Positions 44,874 to 53,660 of a stretch of DNA of 64,000 nt are shown here, in pieces; the first letter of the stretch is position 1, and every line of letters starts with the position of its first letter. A model generated the notes under the pieces. The model saw only the letters and a list, made by a program, of their open reading frames with translations, had not been told where the DNA came from and made no database searches. The stretch comes from Bradyrhizobium agreste (GTDB taxonomy: Bacteria > Pseudomonadota > Alphaproteobacteria > Rhizobiales > Xanthobacteraceae). Position numbers and translations under genes: made by a program. The DNA lies in the NCBI RefSeq assembly GCF_016031625.1, contig NZ_JACCHP010000013.1, forward strand, positions 62,001 to 126,000. The letters run 5' to 3'.

Positions 44874-45953
44874 TCACCGCCACGGCTGCACGATGATCTT
44901 GGTGTGGGCTTCGGGATTGGCGAGATCGGCAAAGGCTTTTGCGACGCCGTCGAGGCCGACTTCGGCGGTGACCATCGCGGCGGCATCCACCTCTCCGTCC
45001 GCGATCAGGCGCAGCGAGCCTGCGAACTCCTCCGGCGTGTAGCCGAGCACGTATTGGACGTTGAGCTCCTTCATGATGCCGAGCATGGGCTCGCTTCTGT
45101 CGCTCTCCATGCAGACGCCGACCACCACGATGCGCGCATCGCGCGGGGCACCCTCGAACACCTGCTGCAACAGCCCGGGCACGCCGACGCATTCGAAGAT
45201 GATCGCGGGCTTCAGCGCCGGCAGCATGGCCTGGAACGGCGGCCGCGCCGCCTTCTCGGCCTCCGACATCTGCGCGTGCTCGGCCCAGGTCGCATAGGGC
45301 TGCGACATCTTGGGATCGACAACGATGTCCGCACCGAGCTTTGCAGCGAGCGCGCGCCGCGCCGGCGAATAGTCTGCCGCTATGATCGGATGCAGCCCCT
45401 TGATCCTCAGCGCCGCGATCACCGCAAGCCCGACCGGACCGCAACCGATCACGAGCGGCACCTCGCCGCCACGGATATTGGCTTTGGCGACGGCATGAAC
45501 GCCGACCGCCAGCGGCTCGGTCAGCGCCGCATGTTCCGGCGCGAGGCCGTTGGGCACTTCGAGCAGCAGCGCTTCGCTGAGCAGCATCGCCTCGGCATAA
45601 CCGCCGATATTGTCGTTGGAGTAGCCGATGCCCTCGATACCCCCCGGCGTCACCAGCGCCGGCAGCGAGCAGACGTGGGTTCCCGGCTTCAGCTTGCGCG
45701 ATGTGCCGGGACCGTAATCGACGATCTCGCAGCAGAACTCGTGGCCGAACACGATGTCGCGGGAGAGATCCATCGGCTTGCGCCCGACCTTCCGGGCCAT
45801 CTCCACCATGCGATGGGCGTGCTGGCGTGCGTGCAGGTCGGAGCCGCAGATGCCGCAGGCGAGCGTCTTAACCAGCACCTGGCCGGGGCCCGGCGTCGGC
45901 TCGGCCATCCGGTCCACGACAATCTCACCGTTCCTGAAGATCGCAGCGCGCAT
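44874..45953 (-). CDS. Zinc-dependent alcohol dehydrogenase (MDR family)
   Basis: A 359-aa medium-chain dehydrogenase. Catalytic zinc ligands are Cys in ACGICGSDLHAR and His/Glu in VFGHEFCCEI, and the Rossmann motif is VIGCGPVGLAVIAALR. The four-Cys structural-zinc lobe is missing, unlike in classical ADHs. The substrate is unknown. Convergent with the Lrp regulator gene, 15 bases apart. Confidence 0.92.
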   Translation of the reverse strand: MRAAIFRNGEIVVDRMAEPTPGPGQVLVKTLACGICGSDLHARQHAHRMVEMARKVGRKPMDLSRDIVFGHEFCCEIVDYGPGTSRKLKPGTHVCSLPALVTPGGIEGIGYSNDNIGGYAEAMLLSEALLLEVPNGLAPEHAALTEPLAVGVHAVAKANIRGGEVPLVIGCGPVGLAVIAALRIKGLHPIIAADYSPARRALAAKLGADIVVDPKMSQPYATWAEHAQMSEAEKAARPPFQAMLPALKPAIIFECVGVPGLLQQVFEGAPRDARIVVVGVCMESDRSEPMLGIMKELNVQYVLGYTPEEFAGSLRLIADGEVDAAAMVTAEVGLDGVAKAFADLANPEAHTKIIVQPWR

Positions 45954-46013
45954 CCTGCTCCTCCCTGATCGCTGGAGCCGTTGATAACACGACGCGGAAG
46001 CTGCGAACTTGCG

Positions 46014-47066
46014 TCAGGCGTTCGGCGAACGCTCTTCGAGCACCAGGAGCTGGGCGCGGCGGACGCGCTCGCGATGGGCGATGTAGAGGCCGCTTGCGAC
46101 GATGAAGGCTGCACCGACGATGGTCCAGATGCTCGGGACCTCGCCGAAGATGAAGAAGCCGAGAATGCTGACCCACAACAATTGGGAGTAGGAGAACGGC
46201 GCCAGCACCGAAGCATCGCCATAGCGATAGGCGAGCACGACGATCCACTGGCCCGCGGTCGAAGCGACGCCGATGAAGATGCCGAGTGCGATCGCGGTCC
46301 AGGACGGCGTCACCCAGACGAACGGCACGATTGCGGTGAGGATGGCAAGGCCGGTGAGCGAGGAATAGGCCATGGTGGTGACGACGGCTTCGCGACCGCT
46401 CATCATGCGCGTCAGGATCAACGTGCCGGCCCAGCACGCCGCCGAGACCAACGGAAAGAAAGCGGCGGGGTGAAACGCGCTGGTGCCCGGGCGCAGGATG
46501 ATCAGCACGCCGATGAGACCGAGCGCGGTAGCGAGCCAGCGGCGCATGCCGACCTTCTCGCCGAGGAACACGATCGAGAGCGCCGTGACGAACAGCGGCG
46601 CGACGAAGCCGGTGGCGGACGCCTCCGCGATCGGCAGGAAGCCGAGGCCCGTGATGAAGAACAGCGAGGAGCCGAGCAGTGCCGCTCCGCGCATCACGTG
46701 CAGGCCGGGACGCTTGGTCCGCATCGCATAGAACGGCGAGGCGGGCAGCATCACCGGCGTGAACAGCAGCGTGAAGGTGAGGAACCGGATCCAGGTGATC
46801 TCGGTCGAGGGCAGGCTGGTCGAAAGATATTTCGCGGTGACGTCGGAGCAGCCGAGAAACACCGTCGAGAGCAGGATCAGCGCAATGCCCTTGAACGGAT
46901 GATCGACGCGGGCAGGCGCGCGGCGCGCCTGCTGCTTCTTCTCCGGCACGGGCATGGGAATAACGTCGAGCCTTGCGGCTGCGGCGGGCGGCGGTGTCAC
47001 GGCTGGAACCCGGGCAAAATGCGAATCGAGAACAGCCGTAAAAAACGACAAATGCCCCGCATTCAC
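46014..47066 (-). CDS. EamA/DMT-family transporter
   Basis: A 350-aa inner-membrane protein with a polar, Lys/Arg-containing N-terminal tail of about 55 aa followed by ten hydrophobic helices in two EamA halves (first half IALILLSTVFLGCSDVTAKYLSTSLPSTEITWIRFL; second half from FPLVSAACWAGTLILTRMM). Relatives export amino acids or metabolites. The exact start is uncertain, since an internal Met at about residue 38 is possible. Confidence 0.9.
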   Translation of the reverse strand: MNAGHLSFFTAVLDSHFARVPAVTPPPAAAARLDVIPMPVPEKKQQARRAPARVDHPFKGIALILLSTVFLGCSDVTAKYLSTSLPSTEITWIRFLTFTLLFTPVMLPASPFYAMRTKRPGLHVMRGAALLGSSLFFITGLGFLPIAEASATGFVAPLFVTALSIVFLGEKVGMRRWLATALGLIGVLIILRPGTSAFHPAAFFPLVSAACWAGTLILTRMMSGREAVVTTMAYSSLTGLAILTAIVPFVWVTPSWTAIALGIFIGVASTAGQWIVVLAYRYGDASVLAPFSYSQLLWVSILGFFIFGEVPSIWTIVGAAFIVASGLYIAHRERVRRAQLLVLEERSPNA

Positions 47067-47142
47067 AACTTCCGAAAACAGGATGCCGATATGCGCGAGC
47101 CGCCGCGCGCGTCAATGCTCCGTTAACATTGCCCGTTGTGCA

Positions 47143-47982
47143 CTACAGCATCGGCAGGCCGCGCGGCTTCGGTCCGCGCGGAAACGCCGCATCGAGCGCG
47201 GCAACCTCGTCTTTCGTCAGCACGAGATCGCCTGCCGCCGCATTTTCGCCGGCATGTTCCGCGGACGAAGCCTTCGGAATCGCGAACACCGTAGTCGCAC
47301 GGGTCAGGAAGCTCAGCGCGACCTGACGCGGCGTCGCACGACGCGCCTCCGCGATGCGCGCCAGCACGCCGCCGCCCTTGCTGCCGCTTGCCGGGAAATC
47401 GTCGTGGCCGAACGGCGAGTAGGCGACGACGGCGACACCGTGCCGTTCGCACCACGGGATCACTGCATGCTCGATCGCGCGCTCTTTCAGATGATAGAGC
47501 ACCTGATTGCAGGCGATCCGGCCCTCGCCGGAGACTGCGAGAATCTCGTCGAGATCGTCGGCATCGAAATTGGAGACGCCCCAGGATTTGATCTTGCCTG
47601 ATTGCACCAGCTCCTCGAACGCAGCGACGGTGTCCTCCAGCGGATAGGAGCCGCGCCAGTGCAACAGATAACAGTCGAGCCGGTCGGTCTTGAGCCGCTT
47701 CAGCGAGCGCTCGCAGGCGGTGATGGTACCGCGGCGCGAGGCGTTGCTCGGCAGCACTTTCGAGACGAGGAACACTTCATCGCGCCGGCCTGCGATCGCA
47801 TCCGCAATGACGAGCTCGGCATCGCCGTACATCTCGGCGGTGTCGATATGGGTCATGCCGAGATCGAGCCCGCGCTGCAGCGCCGCGATCGCGCGCTTGC
47901 GGTCGCCGTGGTCGAGATACCAGGTGCCCTGCCCGATCACGGAAACGTTGGCGCCGGTCTTGCCGAAGGGCTTTGTGTTCAT
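47143..47982 (-). CDS. Aldo/keto reductase
   Basis: 279 aa from the ATG at 47982 (GAAGGA upstream). TIM-barrel reductase with the catalytic tetrad visible: Asp/Tyr in HIDTAEMYGDAE, Lys in FLVSKVLPSN and His in LLHWRGSY. The NADPH-binding end is in FAIPKASSAEHAGENA. It closely follows the SMP-30 gene (19 bases between), so a linked role in sugar or lactone metabolism is plausible. The substrate is unknown. Confidence 0.92.
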   Translation of the reverse strand: MNTKPFGKTGANVSVIGQGTWYLDHGDRKRAIAALQRGLDLGMTHIDTAEMYGDAELVIADAIAGRRDEVFLVSKVLPSNASRRGTITACERSLKRLKTDRLDCYLLHWRGSYPLEDTVAAFEELVQSGKIKSWGVSNFDADDLDEILAVSGEGRIACNQVLYHLKERAIEHAVIPWCERHGVAVVAYSPFGHDDFPASGSKGGGVLARIAEARRATPRQVALSFLTRATTVFAIPKASSAEHAGENAAAGDLVLTKDEVAALDAAFPRGPKPRGLPML

Positions 47983-48001
47983 GTTTATTCCTTCACATGC
48001 T

Positions 48002-48901
48002 CTAGAGCCCGCTGATATCCGCCACCAGCACACTGCCGGTCGCGGACTCCGTGATATAGAGACGGTCCTTGTTTTCGCCACCGATCGCGACATTGGTGCA
48101 ATTCGGTCCCGCGCACGACTTGATCCGCGCGATCAATTCGCCGTTCGGCGCGAACACGAAAACGTGGCCGAGCGAGGCATGGCCGACGAACAGCCGGCCC
48201 TTGGCATCCATGGTCATCCCATCAGGTCCGCTGGTGCCGAACAGCGAGCAGAAGCGGCCGACCTTGGACACGCTGCCGTCCTTCATGAACGGCAGCCGCC
48301 ACACCGCGTTGTCCCGAGTCATCGCGACGAACAGCACCGTTTCGGTTGGGTCGAGCACGAGACCGTTGGGGCTGATGCCGGTGTCGAGCAGGCAATCGAG
48401 GCGGCCGTTCGCGGCTAATCGATAAACCCGGCCAGTCGGATCGTGCAGCCCGGTCTGGCCCTGGTCGGTGAAATAGATATCGCCGTTGGAGGCGAGATGC
48501 AGATCGTTGCAGCCGCGAAACGATTCCGAATTGCGCCCGGTCACGACCGGCTTGACGCGGCCGGCTTCGGCATCGAGCTCCATGATGCCATGCCTGTAGT
48601 CGGCGACCAGGATGCGTCCGTCGGAGGCGATCTTCAGGCCGTTCGGCCAGCCCTCATATTCGATCACGAGCGACCATTCACCGCCGGGCGCAATCCGAAA
48701 GATGCGGCCGAAGGGAATATCGACGAGGAAGAGATTGCCGTCCCTGTCGAAGGATGGCCCCTCGATGAAACTGTCGGTCGGCACGTTCGGCCGGTTGGCA
48801 TCGGCCCAAACGGTTCGCACGCCCTTGCGGCGAAACTTGTCGGGCATGGCGGTGAACAGCCTGGTCTCGATCAGGCGCGGCGGCGTTTCCAGGTACATCA
48901 T
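48002..48901 (-). CDS. SMP-30/gluconolactonase-like beta-propeller protein
   Basis: 299 aa from the ATG at 48901 (a second ATG follows directly); the open frame upstream covers only a dispersed repeat. Propeller motifs are SFIEGPSFDRDGNLFLVDIPFGRIF, GCNDLHLASNGDIYFTDQGQTG, GISPNGLVLDPTETVLFVAMTRDN and GTSGPDGMTMDAKGRLFVGHASLG, with the metal-site Glu, Asn and Asp present. Likely a sugar or other lactone hydrolase. It leads a two-gene unit with the aldo/keto reductase. Confidence 0.88.
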   Translation of the reverse strand: MMYLETPPRLIETRLFTAMPDKFRRKGVRTVWADANRPNVPTDSFIEGPSFDRDGNLFLVDIPFGRIFRIAPGGEWSLVIEYEGWPNGLKIASDGRILVADYRHGIMELDAEAGRVKPVVTGRNSESFRGCNDLHLASNGDIYFTDQGQTGLHDPTGRVYRLAANGRLDCLLDTGISPNGLVLDPTETVLFVAMTRDNAVWRLPFMKDGSVSKVGRFCSLFGTSGPDGMTMDAKGRLFVGHASLGHVFVFAPNGELIARIKSCAGPNCTNVAIGGENKDRLYITESATGSVLVADISGL

Positions 48902-48999
48902 TGTTATTGTGGGTGCTGAGGGGGAACGCGGCAGCATAAGGCACAATCGACGGCGCGTCGATTGGCGCGGTGGCATGCCGGAGGAGCCGCCCACGCCGC

Positions 49000-49140
49000 T
49001 CTCGTGTCCCGGACGCGCTGCAACGCGCAAGCGTTGCGGCGCAGAGCCGGGACCCAGGAAGGCTAAACAATCACCAAGAGAATGGGCCCCGGCTCTGCAG
49101 CGCATCGCTGCGCGCTGCGCCGCGTTCGGGGCACGAGACC
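49000..49140. repeat. Long imperfect palindromic repeat
   Basis: CTCGTGTCCCGGACGCGCTG at the left and a near-complement ending TTCGGGGCACGAGA at the right enclose GCGCAGAGCCGGGACCCA and GGGCCCCGGCTCTGCAGCGC arms. It fills most of the space between nasC and the upstream SMP-30 gene. Confidence 0.78.
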
Positions 49141-49166
49141 ATCTTATCGTCCTGACAGGAGCGGCC

Positions 49167-51872
49167 CTACCCCGCCGCGCTTGCGACCTTCGCCTGCTTG
49201 GCCGGCGCCACTTCCGTCGTCGCAATCAGGCGCTTCAGCTCGGGGATGCAGGAGCCGCAATTGGTGCCGGCCTTGAGCTTGGCGCCGATATCGGCGGCGG
49301 TGCGCGCGCCGCCAGTGATGCTGTCGCAGATGGTGCCGCGGCCGACGCCGAAGCAGGCGCAGACGATGGGGCCGGTCGAGGCCGCGCCTTCGCTGGACCT
49401 GCCCGACAGCAGCATGCGGCGCTGCTCGTCGGTGACCTGATCGGCCGCGAACAGGCTCTTCACCACCTCCCAATCGCCGGCATCATGCGCAGGGCCGACG
49501 AACAGGCAGGTCTCGATGCGGTCGCCGGCGAACGAAGCCGCGCGAAAAACCCCGCCGCCGAAATCGCGATATTCGGCAACATCCTCGCCGGCGACGCTCT
49601 CGAGCCAGACGGGCCAGCGGGCGAGATCGGCATTGTCGGCGAAGAGATAGCCGAAGCCGCCGCTGACGGTCACGCGCGTCCACAACAGGTTTTGCGGCAG
49701 ATCGAGCTGCTTGCGCGATAAGGCAAAACCGCGGAACACGAACTCGTACGGCGCGATCGCGGCCGGCGTCGCCTTGGCTTCCGGCTGTCCCGAGAACGGA
49801 TCGGTGAAGGACTGCACCAGCGCGCCGACGCGGCCATGCGAGGCGTTCATCGCGCTCCAGTGGATCGGCACGAACAGGGTGCCGCGCTGCTGCCGCTCGC
49901 TGACGACGGCCTTCAGGATGCACTGGCCGTAATCGGTGGTGATGCGGGCATAGCTGTCATGGGCGATGCCGTATTTGCCGGCGTCGTCGGGATGGATCTC
50001 GACGAACGGCTCGGGCAGATGCGCGCCCAGCCGCTGGCTCAGCCCCGTGCGCGTCATGGTGTGCCACTGGTCACGGATGCGCCCGGTGTTGAGCCTTAGG
50101 GGGCGCGACGGGCCAGTCTCGCCGCGCAGCGCCGGCACCTCCGGCGCAACGAAGCGGCCCTTGCCGTCATTGGTGAAAAAGCCGCCTTGCGCGAAGAAGC
50201 GCTCGCCGGGCGTGCCGCCTTCGCGCACCGGCCATTGCACCGGCTTCAAACCGTCGAAGGCTTCGTCCGACAGCGAGGTCAGCGCGCCGATGTCGAAATC
50301 GCGGCTGCCATTGTTCTCGAAGGCCGAGAGCGCGGCGTGCTCGCGGAAGATATCGGCAGCCGATTTGTAATTGAAGCTGTCGCCGAAGCCGAGGCGCCTT
50401 GCGGTCTCGCTCAGGATCCACCAATCGGGTCGCGCCTCACCCGGCGCCGGCAGGAACGCGCGCTGGCGCGAGATGCGCCGCTCCGAATTGGTCACCGTGC
50501 CCGACTTCTCGCCCCAGGCCAGCGCCGGCAATAGCACGTGCGGGCCGGCCTCGACCGTGTCATTGCAGAGCACGTTCTCGGAGACCACGAACAGTTCGAG
50601 CTTCTTCAGGGCCTCGCGCACCATGTCGGCATCGGGCAGCGACACCGCGGGGTTGGTGCCCATCACCCAGAGCGCCTTGACCTCGCCGCGATTGATCGCC
50701 TCGAACAGCTGCACCGCCTTCAGCCCCTCATGGGTGGCGATGCGCGGCGCCTTCCAGAACCGCCTGACACGGTCGATGTCGGGCGGCGTGAAGCTCATAT
50801 GGGCGGCGAGCATGTTGGCGAGGCCGCCGACCTCGCGGCCGCCCATCGCGTTGGGCTGGCCGGTCAGCGAGAACGGCGAGGCGCCCGGCTTGCCGATGCG
50901 CCCCGTGGCGAGATGGCAGTTCAGGATGGCGTTGACCTTGTCAGTGCCCTGCGCCGATTGGTTGACGCCTTGCGAATAGAGCGTGACGACCTTCTCGGTG
51001 TCGCGGAACATCCTGAAGAAGGCGGCGACGTCCGGCTCCGACAGGCCCGTGGCGAGCGCGGTCGCAGTGACGCTGCCGGCGATGCTGCGCGCGCGCGCCA
51101 GCGCTTCGTCGAAGCCGGACGTATTCTGCGCGATGTAGTCCTGGTCCAGCGCGCCATTGTCGGCGAGATGCACGAACAGGCCGGAGAACAATGCGGTGTC
51201 GGTGCCGGGCTTGAGGCCAAGGAACAGGTCGACGTCGCTGGCGGTGTCGGTGCGGCGCGGATCGATCACGATCATGCGGGCGCCGCGCTCCTGTCGGTTC
51301 TTCAGCATGCGCTGGAACAGCACCGGATGGCACCAGGCCGCGTTCGAGCCGACGAAGACCAGCAGGTCAGCTTGGTCGAGATCCTCGTAGCAGCCGGGCA
51401 CGGTATCGGCGCCGAAGGCACGGCGATGGCCCGCGACCGAGGACGACATGCAGAGCCGCGAATTGGTGTCCACATTGGCGGTGCCGACAAACCCCTTCAT
51501 CAGCTTGTTGGCGACGTAATAGTCCTCGGTCAGCAGCTGGCCGGAGAGATAGAACGCGACTGCGTCCGCGCCGTCGCGCGCCACGATGTGCTGCATGCGA
51601 TGCGCGACGTGGTCCAGCGCATCGCTCCAGGCGACGCGCTCCAGCACGCCCTTGCAGCGGATCATGGGATAGAGCAGCCGCCCTTCCAGCCCGACGGTCT
51701 CGCCGAGCGCCGAGCCTTTCGAGCACAGCCGGCCGAAATTGGCGGGGTGGTCGGGGTCGCCCGCGATCGCCGCGCCGCCCTTGCTGTCGGGCGTCGCGAG
51801 CACGCCGCAGCCGACGCCGCAATAGGGACAGGTGGTCTTGGTGGTGCGGAGATTTGGATCGATCGCCGTCAT
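49167..51872 (-). CDS. nasC: Assimilatory nitrate reductase, catalytic subunit
   Basis: A 901-aa cytoplasmic molybdoenzyme. The N-terminal [4Fe-4S] site is CPYCGVGCGVL with a fourth Cys in GRLCSKGSALG, and the likely molybdenum Cys is in NTNSRLCMSSSVAGHRRAFG. Molybdopterin-binding domains follow, and a C-terminal BFD-like [2Fe-2S] domain has CACFGVGRGTI and CGSCIPELK. It reduces nitrate to nitrite with electrons from the Flp flavoprotein encoded 1 base upstream. It is the last gene of the narK-bjgb-flp-nasC operon. No nitrite reductase gene follows in the window. Confidence 0.94.
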   Translation of the reverse strand: MTAIDPNLRTTKTTCPYCGVGCGVLATPDSKGGAAIAGDPDHPANFGRLCSKGSALGETVGLEGRLLYPMIRCKGVLERVAWSDALDHVAHRMQHIVARDGADAVAFYLSGQLLTEDYYVANKLMKGFVGTANVDTNSRLCMSSSVAGHRRAFGADTVPGCYEDLDQADLLVFVGSNAAWCHPVLFQRMLKNRQERGARMIVIDPRRTDTASDVDLFLGLKPGTDTALFSGLFVHLADNGALDQDYIAQNTSGFDEALARARSIAGSVTATALATGLSEPDVAAFFRMFRDTEKVVTLYSQGVNQSAQGTDKVNAILNCHLATGRIGKPGASPFSLTGQPNAMGGREVGGLANMLAAHMSFTPPDIDRVRRFWKAPRIATHEGLKAVQLFEAINRGEVKALWVMGTNPAVSLPDADMVREALKKLELFVVSENVLCNDTVEAGPHVLLPALAWGEKSGTVTNSERRISRQRAFLPAPGEARPDWWILSETARRLGFGDSFNYKSAADIFREHAALSAFENNGSRDFDIGALTSLSDEAFDGLKPVQWPVREGGTPGERFFAQGGFFTNDGKGRFVAPEVPALRGETGPSRPLRLNTGRIRDQWHTMTRTGLSQRLGAHLPEPFVEIHPDDAGKYGIAHDSYARITTDYGQCILKAVVSERQQRGTLFVPIHWSAMNASHGRVGALVQSFTDPFSGQPEAKATPAAIAPYEFVFRGFALSRKQLDLPQNLLWTRVTVSGGFGYLFADNADLARWPVWLESVAGEDVAEYRDFGGGVFRAASFAGDRIETCLFVGPAHDAGDWEVVKSLFAADQVTDEQRRMLLSGRSSEGAASTGPIVCACFGVGRGTICDSITGGARTAADIGAKLKAGTNCGSCIPELKRLIATTEVAPAKQAKVASAAG

Positions 51873-51873
51873 A

Positions 51874-53091
51874 TCACGCCGCTTTCGAAGGCTGCGCCAG
51901 CGCGCGGCCGAACATCATGTCGGTGCGGATCGCCGTGACCTTGTCGCGATTACGGATCAGCTCGAGGTACCAGAGTGCATCGATTGTATCGCCGATCAGT
52001 ACGGCCCCGGTGAGCCGGCCGTCGGCGACGACGAGCTTCTTGTAGGTGCCGCGCCTGCGGTCCGACAGCACGAGACTCTCGCTGCCCTCCCCGCCCATGA
52101 AGTCGCCGGCAGAGAACACGCTGACGCCGGAGACCTTCAGATTGGTCGAGACCACGCTGCCATGATAGGTGGCGGGCCGGCCGGCCAGATGCCGCGCCAG
52201 CACGCGCGCCTGCTCGTAGGCCGGCTCGACCAGGCCATAGCAGGTGCCGCGATGCTCGGCGCATTCGCCGAGCGCAAAGATGTCGGACGAGGAGGTCTGC
52301 ATCACGTCGTTGACGACGACGCCGCGGTTGACCGCGATCCCCGCCTCCTTCGCCAGCGCAACGTTCGGCTTGATGCCCGCGGCGAAGATCACCGCATCGG
52401 CCTCGATACGGCTACCGTCGGCGAGCTCGACGGCCTGGACGTGGCCGTCGCCGTGGATGCAGGCCGTCGCGGCATTGAGCATGACGCGGATGCCCTTGCG
52501 CTCGACCAGCGTCTTGAGCAGGTCGGCCGCGGGCCCATCGAGCTGACGCTCCATCAGCCGATCCATCAGGTGCAGCAGCGTCACCGGCGCGCCGGCCTTG
52601 GCGAGGCCGTAGGCCGCTTCGAGCCCGAGCAGGCCGCCGCCGACGACGACGACGCGCTTCCTGGCCGCGGCCAGCGTCAGCAGCAGGTCGACGTCGCGGG
52701 TGTCGCGAAATGTGTGCACGCCGGCAAGATCGGCCCCCGGCACGTTGAGCCGCAGCGGCGTCGATCCGGTGGCGAGGACGAGCTTGGAATATTCCATGCT
52801 CTCCTCGCCCGCGATCTTGAGCTCGCGGCGGCCGACATCGATCTCGGTGACGCGATAGCCGTAGCGCACCGTGACCCCGCGGTTTCGCCACCAATCGGCC
52901 GGCCGCAGCTCGATCTCGTGCGAGCCGGTCTCGCCGGCCAGCACGGAGGACAGCAGCACGCGATTGTAAGCGAGCCGCGGCTCTTCGCCGATCACGGCGA
53001 CCGCGTAGCGACCGAGCGCAGTCTTGGCGAGCTCATCGACCAGACGCGCGGCCGCCATACCGTTACCGACGATGACCAGCGGTTCACTCAC
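51874..53091 (-). CDS. flp: FAD-dependent NAD(P)H oxidoreductase of nitrate assimilation (Flp)
   Basis: A 405-aa NirB-N-terminus-like flavoprotein. It has the FAD fold VIVGNGMAAARLVDELAK, the NAD fold VVVVGGGLLGLEAAYGLAKAG, and the FAD-closing motif SSDIFALGECAEHRGTCYGLV. No siroheme or extra iron-sulfur domain is present, so it is an electron donor rather than a nitrite reductase. In B. diazoefficiens the equivalent Flp supplies electrons to NasC and to the haemoglobin. It sits 10 bases after bjgb and 1 base before nasC. Confidence 0.9.
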   Translation of the reverse strand: MSEPLVIVGNGMAAARLVDELAKTALGRYAVAVIGEEPRLAYNRVLLSSVLAGETGSHEIELRPADWWRNRGVTVRYGYRVTEIDVGRRELKIAGEESMEYSKLVLATGSTPLRLNVPGADLAGVHTFRDTRDVDLLLTLAAARKRVVVVGGGLLGLEAAYGLAKAGAPVTLLHLMDRLMERQLDGPAADLLKTLVERKGIRVMLNAATACIHGDGHVQAVELADGSRIEADAVIFAAGIKPNVALAKEAGIAVNRGVVVNDVMQTSSSDIFALGECAEHRGTCYGLVEPAYEQARVLARHLAGRPATYHGSVVSTNLKVSGVSVFSAGDFMGGEGSESLVLSDRRRGTYKKLVVADGRLTGAVLIGDTIDALWYLELIRNRDKVTAIRTDMMFGRALAQPSKAA

Positions 53092-53101
53092 AAGGCATCT
53101 C

Positions 53102-53530
53102 CTATTCGGCGGCCTGCGCTTGCGCGCCGTAGGCCTCGGACATCATGTAGCCGGACAGCACGCCGTAGGCGTCGGTCCAGGCTGCGGCGAGTTCTGGCGT
53201 CCAGGCTTCGCCGAGACCCTTCTCGAGCGTCCACAGCAAGGTCGCGCCGACCACGGGGTAGTGCTCGGCCTTGGCGCCATAATCGACGTGACGCTTGGCG
53301 AGCGCGGAGGCCGCGGGAAGAATCGACTCCAGGTTCGACAGGCCGCCGACCACGGCGGCGAGCATGCCCATCAGCTTCTTGCGCTGCTCGGTCATGTCCT
53401 CCGGAAACATCGCGCGCACGGAGGGCGCCACCTCGAACAGACGGTCGTAGAACAGCACCGCGGCCGCTTCCGAGATCGGCGCGACCTTGGCGAAGCTCTG
53501 CTGAATGAGGGTAATCTGCTCGGGCGTCAT
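53102..53530 (-). CDS. bjgb: Single-domain haemoglobin (Bjgb-like, nitric oxide detoxification)
   Basis: 142 aa from the ATG at 53530 (GGAG upstream). Globin features are B10 Tyr in AVLFYDRLFEVAPSVRAMFP and a proximal His candidate in ASALAKRHVDYGAKAEHY. It lacks the flavohaemoglobin reductase domain, so the neighbouring Flp should re-reduce it. Related Bjgb removes NO made as a by-product of nitrate reduction. It lies between narK and flp in the conserved order. Confidence 0.9.
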   Translation of the reverse strand: MTPEQITLIQQSFAKVAPISEAAAVLFYDRLFEVAPSVRAMFPEDMTEQRKKLMGMLAAVVGGLSNLESILPAASALAKRHVDYGAKAEHYPVVGATLLWTLEKGLGEAWTPELAAAWTDAYGVLSGYMMSEAYGAQAQAAE

Positions 53531-53612
53531 AAATGTTCTCCTGTCTGTTTCGGTCTGCCTTCGTCCGCGCCATTGCGGAAGAAGTTCATGGATCAAACGT
53601 CATCAGAGAGAT

Positions 53613-53634
53613 TTCTCCCCGCGTACGGGGAGAA
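53613..53634. repeat. Perfect hairpin in the narK-bjgb spacer
   Basis: TTCTCCCCG-N4-CGGGGAGAA lies within the operon between narK and bjgb. No T run follows on the minus strand, so it may stabilise or process the mRNA rather than terminate it. Confidence 0.6.
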
Positions 53635-53660
53635 GCGACAATCGTGCCAATTTGTCGTGC

